From the NCBI GenBank assembly GCA_963731745.1, contig CAVSWT010000030.1, forward strand, positions 1 to 60,381: 60,381 nt of DNA, in the 5' to 3' direction. The first letter of the stretch is position 1. Every line of letters starts with the position of its first letter. The notes below the pieces were generated by a model, which saw only the letters and a list, made by a program, of their open reading frames with translations, did not search any database and had not been told where the DNA came from. Made by a program: the position numbers and the translations under genes. Below are positions 8,941 through 17,912 of this stretch, piece after piece. This DNA is from CAVSWT01 sp963731745 (GTDB lineage: Bacteria > Bacteroidota > Ignavibacteria > Ignavibacteriales > Ignavibacteriaceae).

Positions 8941-10050
8941 ATGAAAAAGATTGTACGAAGAGATTTCATAAAAAATGTTTCTCTTTCCACTATAGCTATA
9001 TCTTCAGGAGTCATATCAAGCTGCACAAATGAAAGTAAGGAAAACACCTCAGCAGCATTAGATATGGGCAAATCATTCGAGTGGAAATTAGTGACAACCT
9101 GGCCGCCTCATTTCCCGATTTTAGGTGAATATGTTGATGAGTTTGCAAAATGGATTGAACAAATGTCAAATGGCAGATTAAAAATTCAAGTATATGGAGG
9201 AGGAGAATTAGTTCCTGCGTTAGAAGTATTTGATGCTGTCTCCGGCGGCGTTGCAGAAATGGGCCATGGTTCTGCTTACTATTGGGCTGGCAAATTACCT
9301 TCAGCTCAATTTTTTGGAAGTGTACCATTCGGCATGAATGCACAGCAAGTGAATGCCTGGCTTTATTTTGGCGGGGGTTTGGACCTTTGGCGAGAACTTT
9401 ATTCTGAACATAGTTTGGTTCCCTTTGTATGCGGAAATACAGGCGGACAAATGGGCGGATGGTTTAATAAAGAAATAAATACGATTAAAGATTTTGTGGG
9501 ATTGAAGATGAGAATACCCGGGTTAGGCGGGAAAGTTATTGCTAAAACCGGTGCGACTTCCGTATTAGCTCCTGGTGGTGAACTTTATACGGATCTGGAT
9601 CGTGGAGTTATTGATGCTCTTGAATGGATAGGACCTTATCACGATTCAATAATGGGTTTTGATAAAATTGCGAAGTATTATTATTATCCAGGCTGGCAGG
9701 AACCAGGTCCTGTCCTTGAGTTAATCATAAACAAAAATGCTTACGAACAATTACCGTTAGATTTGAAAGAAATAATTGAAGTTGCAGCTGCAAAAGTTAA
9801 TGTAACAATGCTTGCCGCTTTTGAAGCAAAAAACACTGAATATTTTTTTAAAATGAAAAAAGAAGGCAAGGTTCAATTCAGACAATTCTCGGATGAAATT
9901 TTACAAACACTTCGTAAGTATACTGATGAAGCTATTTCTGATATTACGTCTTCAAATGAGATGGCAAAAAAAGTTTATGACTCATATATGAGTTTCAAGA
10001 AAAATATTTATGAATGGGATTTAATGGCGGAGAAGAATTATAAAGTTTAA
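8941..10050 (+). CDS. dctP: TRAP transporter solute-binding protein, DctP/TakP-like
   Basis: This 369-residue extracytoplasmic receptor would capture an organic acid for a TRAP transporter. The stretch PFGMNAQQVNAWLYFGGG, the KMRIPGLGGKV segment containing the carboxylate-binding arginine, and ALEWIGPYHD match the 2-oxo acid-binding (TakP) branch as I know it, so a 2-oxo- or monocarboxylate is the likely ligand. The N-terminus combines a twin-arginine motif (RRDFIK, residues 6-11) with a lipobox-like end (ISSC, Cys28), suggesting Tat export and lipid anchoring. The gene converges on dctM, with 27 bases between stops, instead of leading the permease operon. A perfect TATAAT lies at 8885-8890 upstream, without a clear -35. 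Confidence 0.9.
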   Translation: MKKIVRRDFIKNVSLSTIAISSGVISSCTNESKENTSAALDMGKSFEWKLVTTWPPHFPILGEYVDEFAKWIEQMSNGRLKIQVYGGGELVPALEVFDAVSGGVAEMGHGSAYYWAGKLPSAQFFGSVPFGMNAQQVNAWLYFGGGLDLWRELYSEHSLVPFVCGNTGGQMGGWFNKEINTIKDFVGLKMRIPGLGGKVIAKTGATSVLAPGGELYTDLDRGVIDALEWIGPYHDSIMGFDKIAKYYYYPGWQEPGPVLELIINKNAYEQLPLDLKEIIEVAAAKVNVTMLAAFEAKNTEYFFKMKKEGKVQFRQFSDEILQTLRKYTDEAISDITSSNEMAKKVYDSYMSFKKNIYEWDLMAEKNYKV

Positions 10051-10077
10051 ATATTAATTGTAACGATATATAAATTA

Positions 10078-11397
10078 TCACACTCCCAAAATCCTTGGCA
10101 GCCAAAGAGCTAAATCCGGCCAAAGAATTACGGTAAGAAGCGCAATCAATTGAAGAACAACGTAAGGTATTATTCCTCTATAAAGGTGAGAGGTTGAAAC
10201 GCCCGCGGGAGCTACACCTTTTAAATAGAAAATTGAGAAACCAAACGGCGGTGTTAAAAAAGAAGTTTGCAAATTCATCGCGATCAATATTCCTATCCAC
10301 AACAGATCGATGTGCATATGAACAAATATGGGTGCTATAATGGGAACAATAATAAAAGTTATTTCAATAAAGTCTATAAAAAAACCGCAAACAAAAATTA
10401 CAATCATAACAATTGCTAAAAAATGATGCGGCTCTAAATTAGATGAAAGGATTAATTTTGAAAGATAGACATCACCATGCAAACCCCTAAATACCAAACC
10501 GAAAGCAGCCGCGCCAACCAAAATAAAAAACACCATACTTGTTAAAGTGGTAGTTCTAATCATTACTTCTTTAAGCGTCTTTATACTAAAACTACCTCTG
10601 AAAATAGCCAAAACCATTGCGCCAAATGCGCCCACTGCAGCGGCTTCGGTTGGTGATGCAATTCCGGCAAAGATAGAACCAAGTACAGACAAAATTAATA
10701 TGAATGGAAGAAGAAAGGCATTTATAATTTTTTTTAATCTGTAACTGCCTTTAAATTTTTCTAATTCTTCCTGGGGCATTGCCGGTAAAGATTTTGGACG
10801 AATAATTGTTAGTACAATTAACCAGACTAAATAAAGAAAAACCAGCATGAATCCAGGTATAACAGCTCCTATAAATAAAGCACCAACTGAAATATTTAAT
10901 ACACTTCCGAGAAGAACTAGAACTATACTTGGAGGAATAATTTGGCCTAATGTACCCGAAGCCATAATAATTCCAGAAGCTGCTCGAGGATGATAACCAC
11001 GCTTCAACATAATAGGCAAACTAAGCACGCCCATAGTTACCACAGTAGCGCCAACTATACCGGTTGATGCACCCATCATAGCGCCTACAATTAAAACAGA
11101 GAAAGCTAATCCTCCTCTTAATTTTCCAAATAGCAGCGCCATTGTTTCCAGCAGCTCTTCCGCAAGCCCGGACTTCTCCAGCATCACTCCCATAAAAACA
11201 AAAAGCGGAACTGCAATCAAAACATAGTTATTCATTATTCCCCAAATCCGTAAAGGCAGCAGATTAAAAAAATTCAACCCGAATGTTAAAAGTCCAAAAA
11301 TTAATGAAACGCCGCCAAGAGTGAATGAAACTGGGAAGCCTAACAAAAGAAAAATTAATACCGTAAGAAAAAATATTATTGGTAAAAAATCTGTCAT
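10078..11397 (-). CDS. dctM: TRAP transporter large permease, DctM type
   Basis: This 439-residue, highly hydrophobic protein has the length and motifs of DctM, the ion-coupled transport subunit of TRAP systems: GVMLEKSGLAEELLE near residue 75, GIVGATVVTMG, and PPSIVLVLLG later. About twelve membrane segments are expected. Its ATG overlaps the dctQ stop by four bases (ATGA), so dctQ and dctM are coupled. It should work with DctQ and with the receptor encoded on the opposite strand at 8941-10050. Confidence 0.94.
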   Translation of the reverse strand: MTDFLPIIFFLTVLIFLLLGFPVSFTLGGVSLIFGLLTFGLNFFNLLPLRIWGIMNNYVLIAVPLFVFMGVMLEKSGLAEELLETMALLFGKLRGGLAFSVLIVGAMMGASTGIVGATVVTMGVLSLPIMLKRGYHPRAASGIIMASGTLGQIIPPSIVLVLLGSVLNISVGALFIGAVIPGFMLVFLYLVWLIVLTIIRPKSLPAMPQEELEKFKGSYRLKKIINAFLLPFILILSVLGSIFAGIASPTEAAAVGAFGAMVLAIFRGSFSIKTLKEVMIRTTTLTSMVFFILVGAAAFGLVFRGLHGDVYLSKLILSSNLEPHHFLAIVMIVIFVCGFFIDFIEITFIIVPIIAPIFVHMHIDLLWIGILIAMNLQTSFLTPPFGFSIFYLKGVAPAGVSTSHLYRGIIPYVVLQLIALLTVILWPDLALWLPRILGV

Positions 11398-11921
11398 TTA
11401 TTTGTTGTTAATCCATTATGATTTTTAATCTGCAGAAATGATTTGAATGCAAGAGATATTCCCTGAAAAAATAAAAATAAAAATGAAATAGGAATAAATG
11501 ATTTTAGAATATACCTTGCAGGCAGGCCGCCAGCGTCAGGAGAGGTTTCTTTAAATTGAAACGAAGTTATCACAAAATTTTGCGAAGAATAAATAACTAA
11601 AATACAGAATGGTATTAAGAATAAAATAGCTCCAAATAAATTTACAAACGCTTTTTGTTTGTCAGAAAATCTTGAATAGAATACATCCACACGAACGTGA
11701 TCATCAATTATTAAGGTATAAGACGCCGCCATTAAAAAGATTATTGAGAATAAGTGCCATTCAAGTTCCTGCACTGCCACGCTGCTTTCATTTAGAACAT
11801 ATCTTGTGAATACATCGAAGCAGGTAATTAATACCAACGCTAATGTTAACCAGGAAATATAATAGCCTAACCTGGAATTAAGTTTATCGATAAATCGTAT
11901 ATATGCTTCAATGAATTTCAT
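11394..11921 (-). CDS. dctQ: TRAP transporter small permease, DctQ type
   Basis: This 175-residue protein has four predicted membrane helices and the DctQ motif QELEWHLFSIIFLMAASYTL followed by DDHVRVDVFY. DctQ supports DctM in the membrane and is needed for transport. It lies 5 bases after the yraN stop, so the TRAP permease genes appear to be the end of the long yraN/rnhB/UbiA operon. The ATG at 11921 begins MKFIEAYIRFIDKL, a typical cytoplasmic amphipathic start. Confidence 0.92.
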   Translation of the reverse strand: MKFIEAYIRFIDKLNSRLGYYISWLTLALVLITCFDVFTRYVLNESSVAVQELEWHLFSIIFLMAASYTLIIDDHVRVDVFYSRFSDKQKAFVNLFGAILFLIPFCILVIYSSQNFVITSFQFKETSPDAGGLPARYILKSFIPISFLFLFFQGISLAFKSFLQIKNHNGLTTNK

Positions 11922-11926
11922 TTTAT

Positions 11927-12292
11927 TTAAAAAGCATTCTCATAATGTTCTATCAAAGGTTTTTTATTCTGCTGAAATAAGATTGCTACTACATCCATCC
12001 TAAAATCAATATCTTCTGGAACATTCTCATAAATATATGCTGAGGCAATTCTTCTTAATTGTCCCATTTTGTTTTTTGTAATTGCATATTCCGGTTGGCC
12101 AAATTCCAAATTGTTTCTTGTTTTTACTTCAACAAAAACCAAATATTTCTTATCGGGTGTTTTAGCAATTATATCAATTTCACCCTTTCCGAAACGATAG
12201 TTCCTTTCAACAATTTCATATCCTTTTTCTTCAAGCAGCTCAGCGGCAATTTCTTCACCTTTGTTGCCAAATTCTTTTGAAGCACTAGACAT
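11927..12292 (-). CDS. YraN family (UPF0102) nuclease-fold protein
   Basis: This 121-residue protein has the UPF0102/YraN layout: GNKGEEIAAELLEEKGYEIVERNYR, then GEIDIIAK and VFVEVKTRN. The E...D...E-V-K residues match the catalytic pattern of restriction-like nuclease folds. The cellular role is not established; members often sit beside rnhB, as here, with 49 bases between the genes. Confidence 0.88.
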   Translation of the reverse strand: MSSASKEFGNKGEEIAAELLEEKGYEIVERNYRFGKGEIDIIAKTPDKKYLVFVEVKTRNNLEFGQPEYAITKNKMGQLRRIASAYIYENVPEDIDFRMDVVAILFQQNKKPLIEHYENAF

Positions 12293-12341
12293 TATTATTT
12301 TTTTAGATTATGGGAAAATATATAAAATAAAAAATAGCAGA

Positions 12342-12980
12342 TTAATCTAAATTATTAACATTTAGCGTTAATCTATATTCTGATTCGTCTGACAAAATAT
12401 TTCTTAAAAATGTTTTTCTATGAAATCTTGTTGGCCCATAAATTTTTATGGCTTCAATATGCTCACGCGTTGCGTAACCTTTATTTTTAGACCATAAATA
12501 TTGAGGGAATCTTACACAAAGCCTTGTCATTATTCGATCACGTGCAACTTTTGCAAGTATTGATGCTGCAGCAATTGAAAACGATTTTGCATCGCCTTTT
12601 ATTATTGGAATGGCTGGGACTCTGTGTGCAAAAGTTTTATTACCATCAACTAAAATAATATCCGGCTGTACCGATAGCCTATTCAGTGATGTTTTCATGG
12701 CGAGTAATGAAGCCTGCAGAATATTTATTCTATCAATTTCTTTATGAGAAATTACGGTAACTGCACAAGCAAGCGCTTTATTCATTATGATTGGGACTAA
12801 CTCCTCCCTTTCATTTTCGTTTAATTGTTTTGAATCATTAACCCCGTCAATAAAAATATCAGGACTAAAAATTACAGCCGCTGCAACTACCGGCCCTGCA
12901 AGCGGCCCTCTTCCGGCTTCGTCGGTACCGGCTAATAATTTTATTTCGTTAGTTAAATAGGAATTGTCAAAATTTTTCAT
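12342..12980 (-). CDS. rnhB: ribonuclease HII
   Basis: This 212-residue enzyme removes ribonucleotides and RNA primers from RNA/DNA hybrids in the cytoplasm. The diagnostic GTDEAGRGPLAGPVVAAAV is present. By family comparison the four metal-binding acids are Asp20, Glu21, Asp112 (VDGNK) and Asp130 (KGDAKSFSIAAASILAKV). The ATG overlaps the stop of the upstream UbiA gene by four bases (ATGA), which supports this start and also supports reading the interrupted UbiA gene through to that stop. Confidence 0.95.
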   Translation of the reverse strand: MKNFDNSYLTNEIKLLAGTDEAGRGPLAGPVVAAAVIFSPDIFIDGVNDSKQLNENEREELVPIIMNKALACAVTVISHKEIDRINILQASLLAMKTSLNRLSVQPDIILVDGNKTFAHRVPAIPIIKGDAKSFSIAAASILAKVARDRIMTRLCVRFPQYLWSKNKGYATREHIEAIKIYGPTRFHRKTFLRNILSDESEYRLTLNVNNLD

Positions 12981-13814
12981 TTACCAAGAAAGATAGCAGT
13001 TAATCCAAAAATCATATCTAATTTTAAAATAAAACTTAACTTATTCAAGTTTGGTTTGGTATCATCTTCAAATAATGATTTGATAACATAAACTAATATA
13101 GGGTTAACGATAATCATCACAAATAAAAAATATTCGATTTTATATTGAGCAGTAATGAATGGATAAAATGTACAAAGCATTAATAGAGACGAAATGATTA
13201 ATAAGTAATGTTTGGTTTTATGAGTCCCAATTTTAATTGGAAGAGTATTAATATCTAACTGTTCGTCGCCGGAGGATATCTTCCATGTCTTTTACCAGCT
13301 CACGGATTAAGTTAATTAAAAAAGCAAACACTGCCGGGATAATCGCATTTGAATAATTATTAACCGCAACTCCTCCAAAAATAAATGCTAAACCCGTAAG
13401 GCACGAAACAGTCATATTCCCAACAAAGGCAATTTTTTTTAATTTGAATGAATACAGAAATAACAACGCATGTGTAATTATTACAATTAAAAATGCCGTA
13501 AAATTTATTTCAAATGAAATTACAATTGAAATAAACATAAGTGATAAATAATAATTTAATGCTGATTTAACAGATATTTTATTTGAAGCCAAAGGCCGTT
13601 CAGGACGATTTATTCTATCAATTTCAATATCATAAAAATCATTTATAATATTTCCTGAAGCAGCCGTTAATCCACCGGTAATAGCGGCGAGCAAAATAAT
13701 TCCTAAATTATACTCTCCTTCGATAGATATAATGGCAGCAACTACAATTACACAAAATGTAATAATAACATTTAATGGTCTGATTATTTGAATGTATGGA
13801 TTTATTTTTGACAT
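12977..13814 (-). CDS. UbiA-family prenyltransferase, interrupted by one frameshift
   Basis: The first frame (13814 to 13248) gives 188 residues with the prenyl diphosphate-binding motif NDFYDIEIDRINRPERP and several membrane helices, then leaves the family pattern after ELVKDMEDI. Removing one C near 13272-13275 restores DMEDISGDEQLDINTLPIK and continues in the frame of the downstream 67-residue piece to 12977, giving about 278 residues, a normal length. In this phylum such enzymes are often annotated as geranylgeranylglycerol-phosphate geranylgeranyltransferase-like, but a quinone pathway role cannot be excluded. The repaired frame ends in an ATGA overlap with rnhB. Confidence 0.85.
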
Positions 13815-13858
13815 CTATAAGAACAGTTTAAAATTGCTTAACTTTAAATTCATAATGA

Positions 13859-15625
13859 TTAAAATTCATTGATCAATCCAAAATGTATTTTCCCCTCAGA
13901 AAATGAATCCCCTTCGCCTAGAGCAAAACTAACACCCAGTACTCCCAAACCAGTTTGAAGATTTAAACCTAACCCATATCCATACTTGAAATCTTCCTGC
14001 TTTAAAATATTTCTTTTCTCATCTGCCGGTCTTAAATAATATCCGGTATCCAAAAATAAAAACGTAAATGTTCTTTGGGTCAATAAAAATCTATATTCCA
14101 AATTACTCCAAAAAATTCTTGAACCTAAAAATTGATTCTCTCTATATCCTCGTAAAGTTGTTGTTCCTCCTAATCTAAATAAATCACTCTCTTCAAAAAA
14201 CGGCCCGCGTAATTCTCTTCCATTTAAACTTAATGCTAAAATTTGTCTATTAAATAATTCATGATAAGAAGATAAACTTATACTTATTCTTTGCAAATTA
14301 ATTTTAGTTTCCAGGTCTGCGGTTATATACTCGACAGGCCCATAAATTGACTTGCGGCTAAATGAATAAGAATTTACAAAGAGCAAACCTTTTGACGGAG
14401 CATAAGGATCATCGCGCGTATCAATTTTCAAATTTACTCCTGTACTTAATGAACTTGAATTATATACTGTAAAAACCGAATTCATATTTTCTGTGGGAAT
14501 AGTAGATTCTGAAGCAATTGTTAATGCTGCAGAAATATCTTGAGTCGCTAAAAATTCCAAAGCTCCTTCAATGGTTCTCTGCACGTATGCACTATCTTGT
14601 TTCCGTTGAAACAGCGAGCCGCTTAAATTAAAAGGATATCCAAATAACCATGGCTCCAAGTACTTCAATTCCAATTCTTGTGAACTGCGGTTTATTTGCT
14701 GCCATCTAATAGCCGCCGCTCTCCCTGTTCCAAATAAATTTCTTAAACTGATATTTACTAGTCCGGTGATATATCCTTTTTCACCCTGGATAGCCGGAGG
14801 TATATATCCAATTATTCCATCGAAATTATTTGTTTGTTTTTCTTTCACATCAAGTACAAGCACACCTTCATTCTTTGAATTAAAATAAAATTTAGGTGTA
14901 CCAACAGGTTCAAAAAATCTAAGCTTATTTAATTTAGAAGGTATTTCATCAATCATTTTTTGAGAATATAATTCTCCTTTTTCTAGACGAAGTTCTCGAG
15001 TTATAACATAAGATTTTGTGTTTGTATTGCCATTAATTTCAATCTTATCAATTTTACTCATTACAAGCTTATCAAGGTTTAAATGTAAGTCCACATAATT
15101 TTCATTATCTGTTGAATCATAATAAAAATAAGCTGAGTTTATAGTAATTCTTGAAAAGGGATAACCTTCATTTTCAAGTCTTGAAAGAATACTGCTAATG
15201 TTTTCTTCAATTTCATACTTGTTAAAGATTTCACCTTTCAGTGCTTTAATATTTTTTTCAATTTCATTTGTATTCGAGGAATCATTTTCGATGAAATAGA
15301 GATGGTGAATAAAAGTTGGGTTACCTTCATTCAAATCAATTTCCAGGTTGATGTTTTGAGAATCCTTTTTTGAAATAGCTTCACTCAATTCAATCTGACT
15401 GCGGAAATAACCATTGTATCCCAGGTTTACTTTTACTCTATTTTTTATTGAATCAACCATCCCTGGAAAGATTGGCATTCCCTGGTTTATATCAGCCCAC
15501 GAGAGAATATCCCGGTTACTAAATATATTATTTCCATGTATGCTAATGGACTCAATTATTTGTGCTTGTAGAGAAGAAATAATAATGAGAAATAAGAAGG
15601 ATATTTTTTTAACGAGATGAGACAT
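13859..15625 (-). CDS. BamA/TamA-like outer membrane protein with POTRA domains
   Basis: This 588-residue protein has a signal peptide (about residues 1-21), then POTRA-like periplasmic modules (IIESISIHGNNIFSNRDIL near the start and a second one around DKIEINGNTNTKSYVITREL), then a C-terminal beta-barrel. It ends in phenylalanine after an alternating hydrophobic strand, as barrel proteins do. RLGGTTTLRGYRENQF matches the conserved barrel loop (VRGY/LRGY) of Omp85 proteins. With fewer POTRA modules than true BamA it may be a second, accessory Omp85 protein. Its start overlaps the PfkB gene by 17 bases. Confidence 0.85.
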   Translation of the reverse strand: MSHLVKKISFLFLIIISSLQAQIIESISIHGNNIFSNRDILSWADINQGMPIFPGMVDSIKNRVKVNLGYNGYFRSQIELSEAISKKDSQNINLEIDLNEGNPTFIHHLYFIENDSSNTNEIEKNIKALKGEIFNKYEIEENISSILSRLENEGYPFSRITINSAYFYYDSTDNENYVDLHLNLDKLVMSKIDKIEINGNTNTKSYVITRELRLEKGELYSQKMIDEIPSKLNKLRFFEPVGTPKFYFNSKNEGVLVLDVKEKQTNNFDGIIGYIPPAIQGEKGYITGLVNISLRNLFGTGRAAAIRWQQINRSSQELELKYLEPWLFGYPFNLSGSLFQRKQDSAYVQRTIEGALEFLATQDISAALTIASESTIPTENMNSVFTVYNSSSLSTGVNLKIDTRDDPYAPSKGLLFVNSYSFSRKSIYGPVEYITADLETKINLQRISISLSSYHELFNRQILALSLNGRELRGPFFEESDLFRLGGTTTLRGYRENQFLGSRIFWSNLEYRFLLTQRTFTFLFLDTGYYLRPADEKRNILKQEDFKYGYGLGLNLQTGLGVLGVSFALGEGDSFSEGKIHFGLINEF

Positions 15626-16575
15626 TGCTTGATTTCATTTTTTTCCCGATTGGAATTACTTCAGCATTGTTTCGAAAATTATTAACTTCTTCAAAATTAA
15701 TATTGCACACTTCAAATTTCGATGCATTTAGAATTCCTAATTTACTGGCGAATAAAATACTTTCTTCAAAAGTTAAATTATTATGCCAGCCATAAACAAT
15801 TCCGGCGGTAAATGCGTCCCCGCTTCCAGTCGAGTCTTTAACATTAATTTCAGGGTTTCCAATTTTAAAATGAAAATCAAAATTGGATGCTATTGTTACA
15901 TTTGCTCCGTCTGTTAGGAATGTTTGCTTAACACCTAAATTATAAAATCTATTCAATAATTCTAATTTGCTTTTTTCCGCATTAAGATTAATTCCGAGTG
16001 AATTTTCTAGTTCAGAAATATTATTATGTATTATGGTAGGAGCAGATTCTATGCAGTCATTTCAGATGCTTGCCGTAAGTATCACAGACTGAAATTTTGT
16101 CAAGTTTATTTGCGATTTTAATCCCGAAAGGAAAAATAGAATTGGTTTCTTCACAGGGTGAGCTGCCGGAAAAAACGACCATCTCACAAGTTTCGATCAT
16201 CTTTTCAAGCTTTGTTTTAAATTCTTCAGTCTCATCAATTAATATTTTTGTATTATTTGAAAAATATGTGGTTAAAGAGTTTTTATTTTTTTCTATAATA
16301 ATTACCGCATCACGCGATTCATCTTTAGTTTTAATAGAACTTAATTTTATGCCTTCATTTTCAATAATATTTTTTAATATTTTTCCGTTTGTTCCACCTA
16401 AAAAAGTAAAAGCAAGGTTATCAATATTTAAATGATTTAATTGCCGGCTAACATTTATTCCTTTGCCGCCGGCTTTTAGCTCTTCAAATCCATTTCTATT
16501 TTCTTTACCAATATATATCTGATTAAAGGTAAGTCTTCTTTCAAGCAATGGATTTAAGGTTACGGTAAGTATCAT
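15609..16575 (-). CDS. PfkB-family kinase (1-phosphofructokinase-like), interrupted by one frameshift
   Basis: The first frame (16575 to 16057, 172 residues) opens with MILTVTLNPLLER and carries the N-terminal PfkB signature GGKGINVSRQL. It ends early after CDTYGKHLK. Dropping one A in the run at 16060-16062 gives KHLNDCIESAPTIIHNN and joins the downstream frame, which holds the C-terminal signature DSTGSGDAFTAGI with the catalytic aspartate. The repaired protein is about 321 residues, normal for 1-phosphofructokinase or tagatose-6-phosphate kinase types, which phosphorylate sugar phosphates with ATP. No sugar transporter lies nearby, so the substrate is uncertain. Confidence 0.85.
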
Positions 16576-16637
16576 CGTAATTAGAATTTAAATGATATAG
16601 AAGCAGCTATGAGTGAACAATAATATTTGTTTAAAAT

Positions 16638-17912
16638 TTATTGTCTGTATCTATAAAAATCACCATACATTGGAGTTATTAATCTATAATCGCCAAAACC
16701 AGTTTCATCAACAAAAACAAAATCTTTACTTAAATTATAGTATTGCCAAATTTCATATGGTTTGGAATCATATTCAAAAGGATGTCTATCAACATTATCG
16801 GGCGGGCCTAAAATTATAAAAACCATTCCTCTATCAGATTTCCAGCCTTCGACATAATGACTGAAATTTTCATTCGCATAAGCCACTCTGCGATAATATT
16901 CATCTCTCACTTCATTCTCTTCAGTATTGGGGGTCGGATCTTTCTTCTTCCAAAATTCAATATAGAGTTTAATTTTTTCATCTTTGCTGTCAGCATCTTC
17001 CATCTCCGATATCTCGCTGCTGGATGCTATATAAACCAACTGTGCAATTGCCTTATCCAAATCTCTTACGCTGTTTGGAATACCAATCCATCGGGACTGA
17101 AATGGTTTAACTGCGGCAGCAATAATATCGCCTTTTTCATTTTCAAGACTCACATCGAGTTCATAGCTGCCTAAGCTTAAATCAATATTTTTTATTCTAG
17201 TGAAAACTTGAGTATTTGATGAATCGATATTTTTAGTTTCTGTTGAATCAAACAATACATCTTTTTTGTCTTTAATTATATAAGTAATTTTTAATTTTTC
17301 GCTGGAGTCACAATAAACTTCAAAAAAGATTGGCATTCCCTCTTTCGCCACCGTAACATTCCTGGATACATTAGGAAGAATTTTTTTCTTGCCATCTATA
17401 ACGGTTTCCTTTGAAATTAACATAACATCACTAACTGCCGGCAGTTTGGAAAAGTCTCGTACTTTAACCAAATTTTCAAGCTTGTATTCATTTCTTGAAT
17501 CCTGATCTTCTACAATTGAACGAATTAAATATTTTCCCGGCAGTAGTTCGAAAGAGCGCAGACTTAAATTATAGCTATCTTTTGAAATGGTTTGTTCAAA
17601 TTTTTGCGAACGCAATTTTTCACTCCAAGATTTTTCCACCAGCAAAGTATTTTTATCTTCGTCAAAAACAGAAATTGTAACATTGTAGTTTGCCACAAAT
17701 TCATTTTCGGATTTTACAAATTGAATGATTTTATATGGAACCTGTACAAAAACATCCAGCCTGGTTTTATCATTTTGCTTGCCTTTAAAGTTAAGGAATT
17801 CAATGTAGTATTTTGATTCCCCGGCATACGTCCCGGATTGAATTGCATTTTCTACCTGAGATTCAGCTATAGAAATGAAGAAAAACAATATAAGTAGTAA
17901 GGTTAGTTTCAT
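16638..17912 (-). CDS. GWxTD domain-containing exported protein
   Basis: This 424-residue protein has a signal peptide (about residues 1-19) and a C-terminal half matching the GWxTD domain: FWKKKDPTPNTEENE, YYRRVAYANENFSHY, then GWKSDRGMVFIILGPPD. The name motif reads GWKSD here, with serine in place of threonine. The domain is common in Bacteroidota relatives and Acidobacteria; its function is unknown. The ATG overlaps the rimO stop by four bases, so it is co-translated with rimO. Confidence 0.85.
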   Translation of the reverse strand: MKLTLLLILFFFISIAESQVENAIQSGTYAGESKYYIEFLNFKGKQNDKTRLDVFVQVPYKIIQFVKSENEFVANYNVTISVFDEDKNTLLVEKSWSEKLRSQKFEQTISKDSYNLSLRSFELLPGKYLIRSIVEDQDSRNEYKLENLVKVRDFSKLPAVSDVMLISKETVIDGKKKILPNVSRNVTVAKEGMPIFFEVYCDSSEKLKITYIIKDKKDVLFDSTETKNIDSSNTQVFTRIKNIDLSLGSYELDVSLENEKGDIIAAAVKPFQSRWIGIPNSVRDLDKAIAQLVYIASSSEISEMEDADSKDEKIKLYIEFWKKKDPTPNTEENEVRDEYYRRVAYANENFSHYVEGWKSDRGMVFIILGPPDNVDRHPFEYDSKPYEIWQYYNLSKDFVFVDETGFGDYRLITPMYGDFYRYRQ

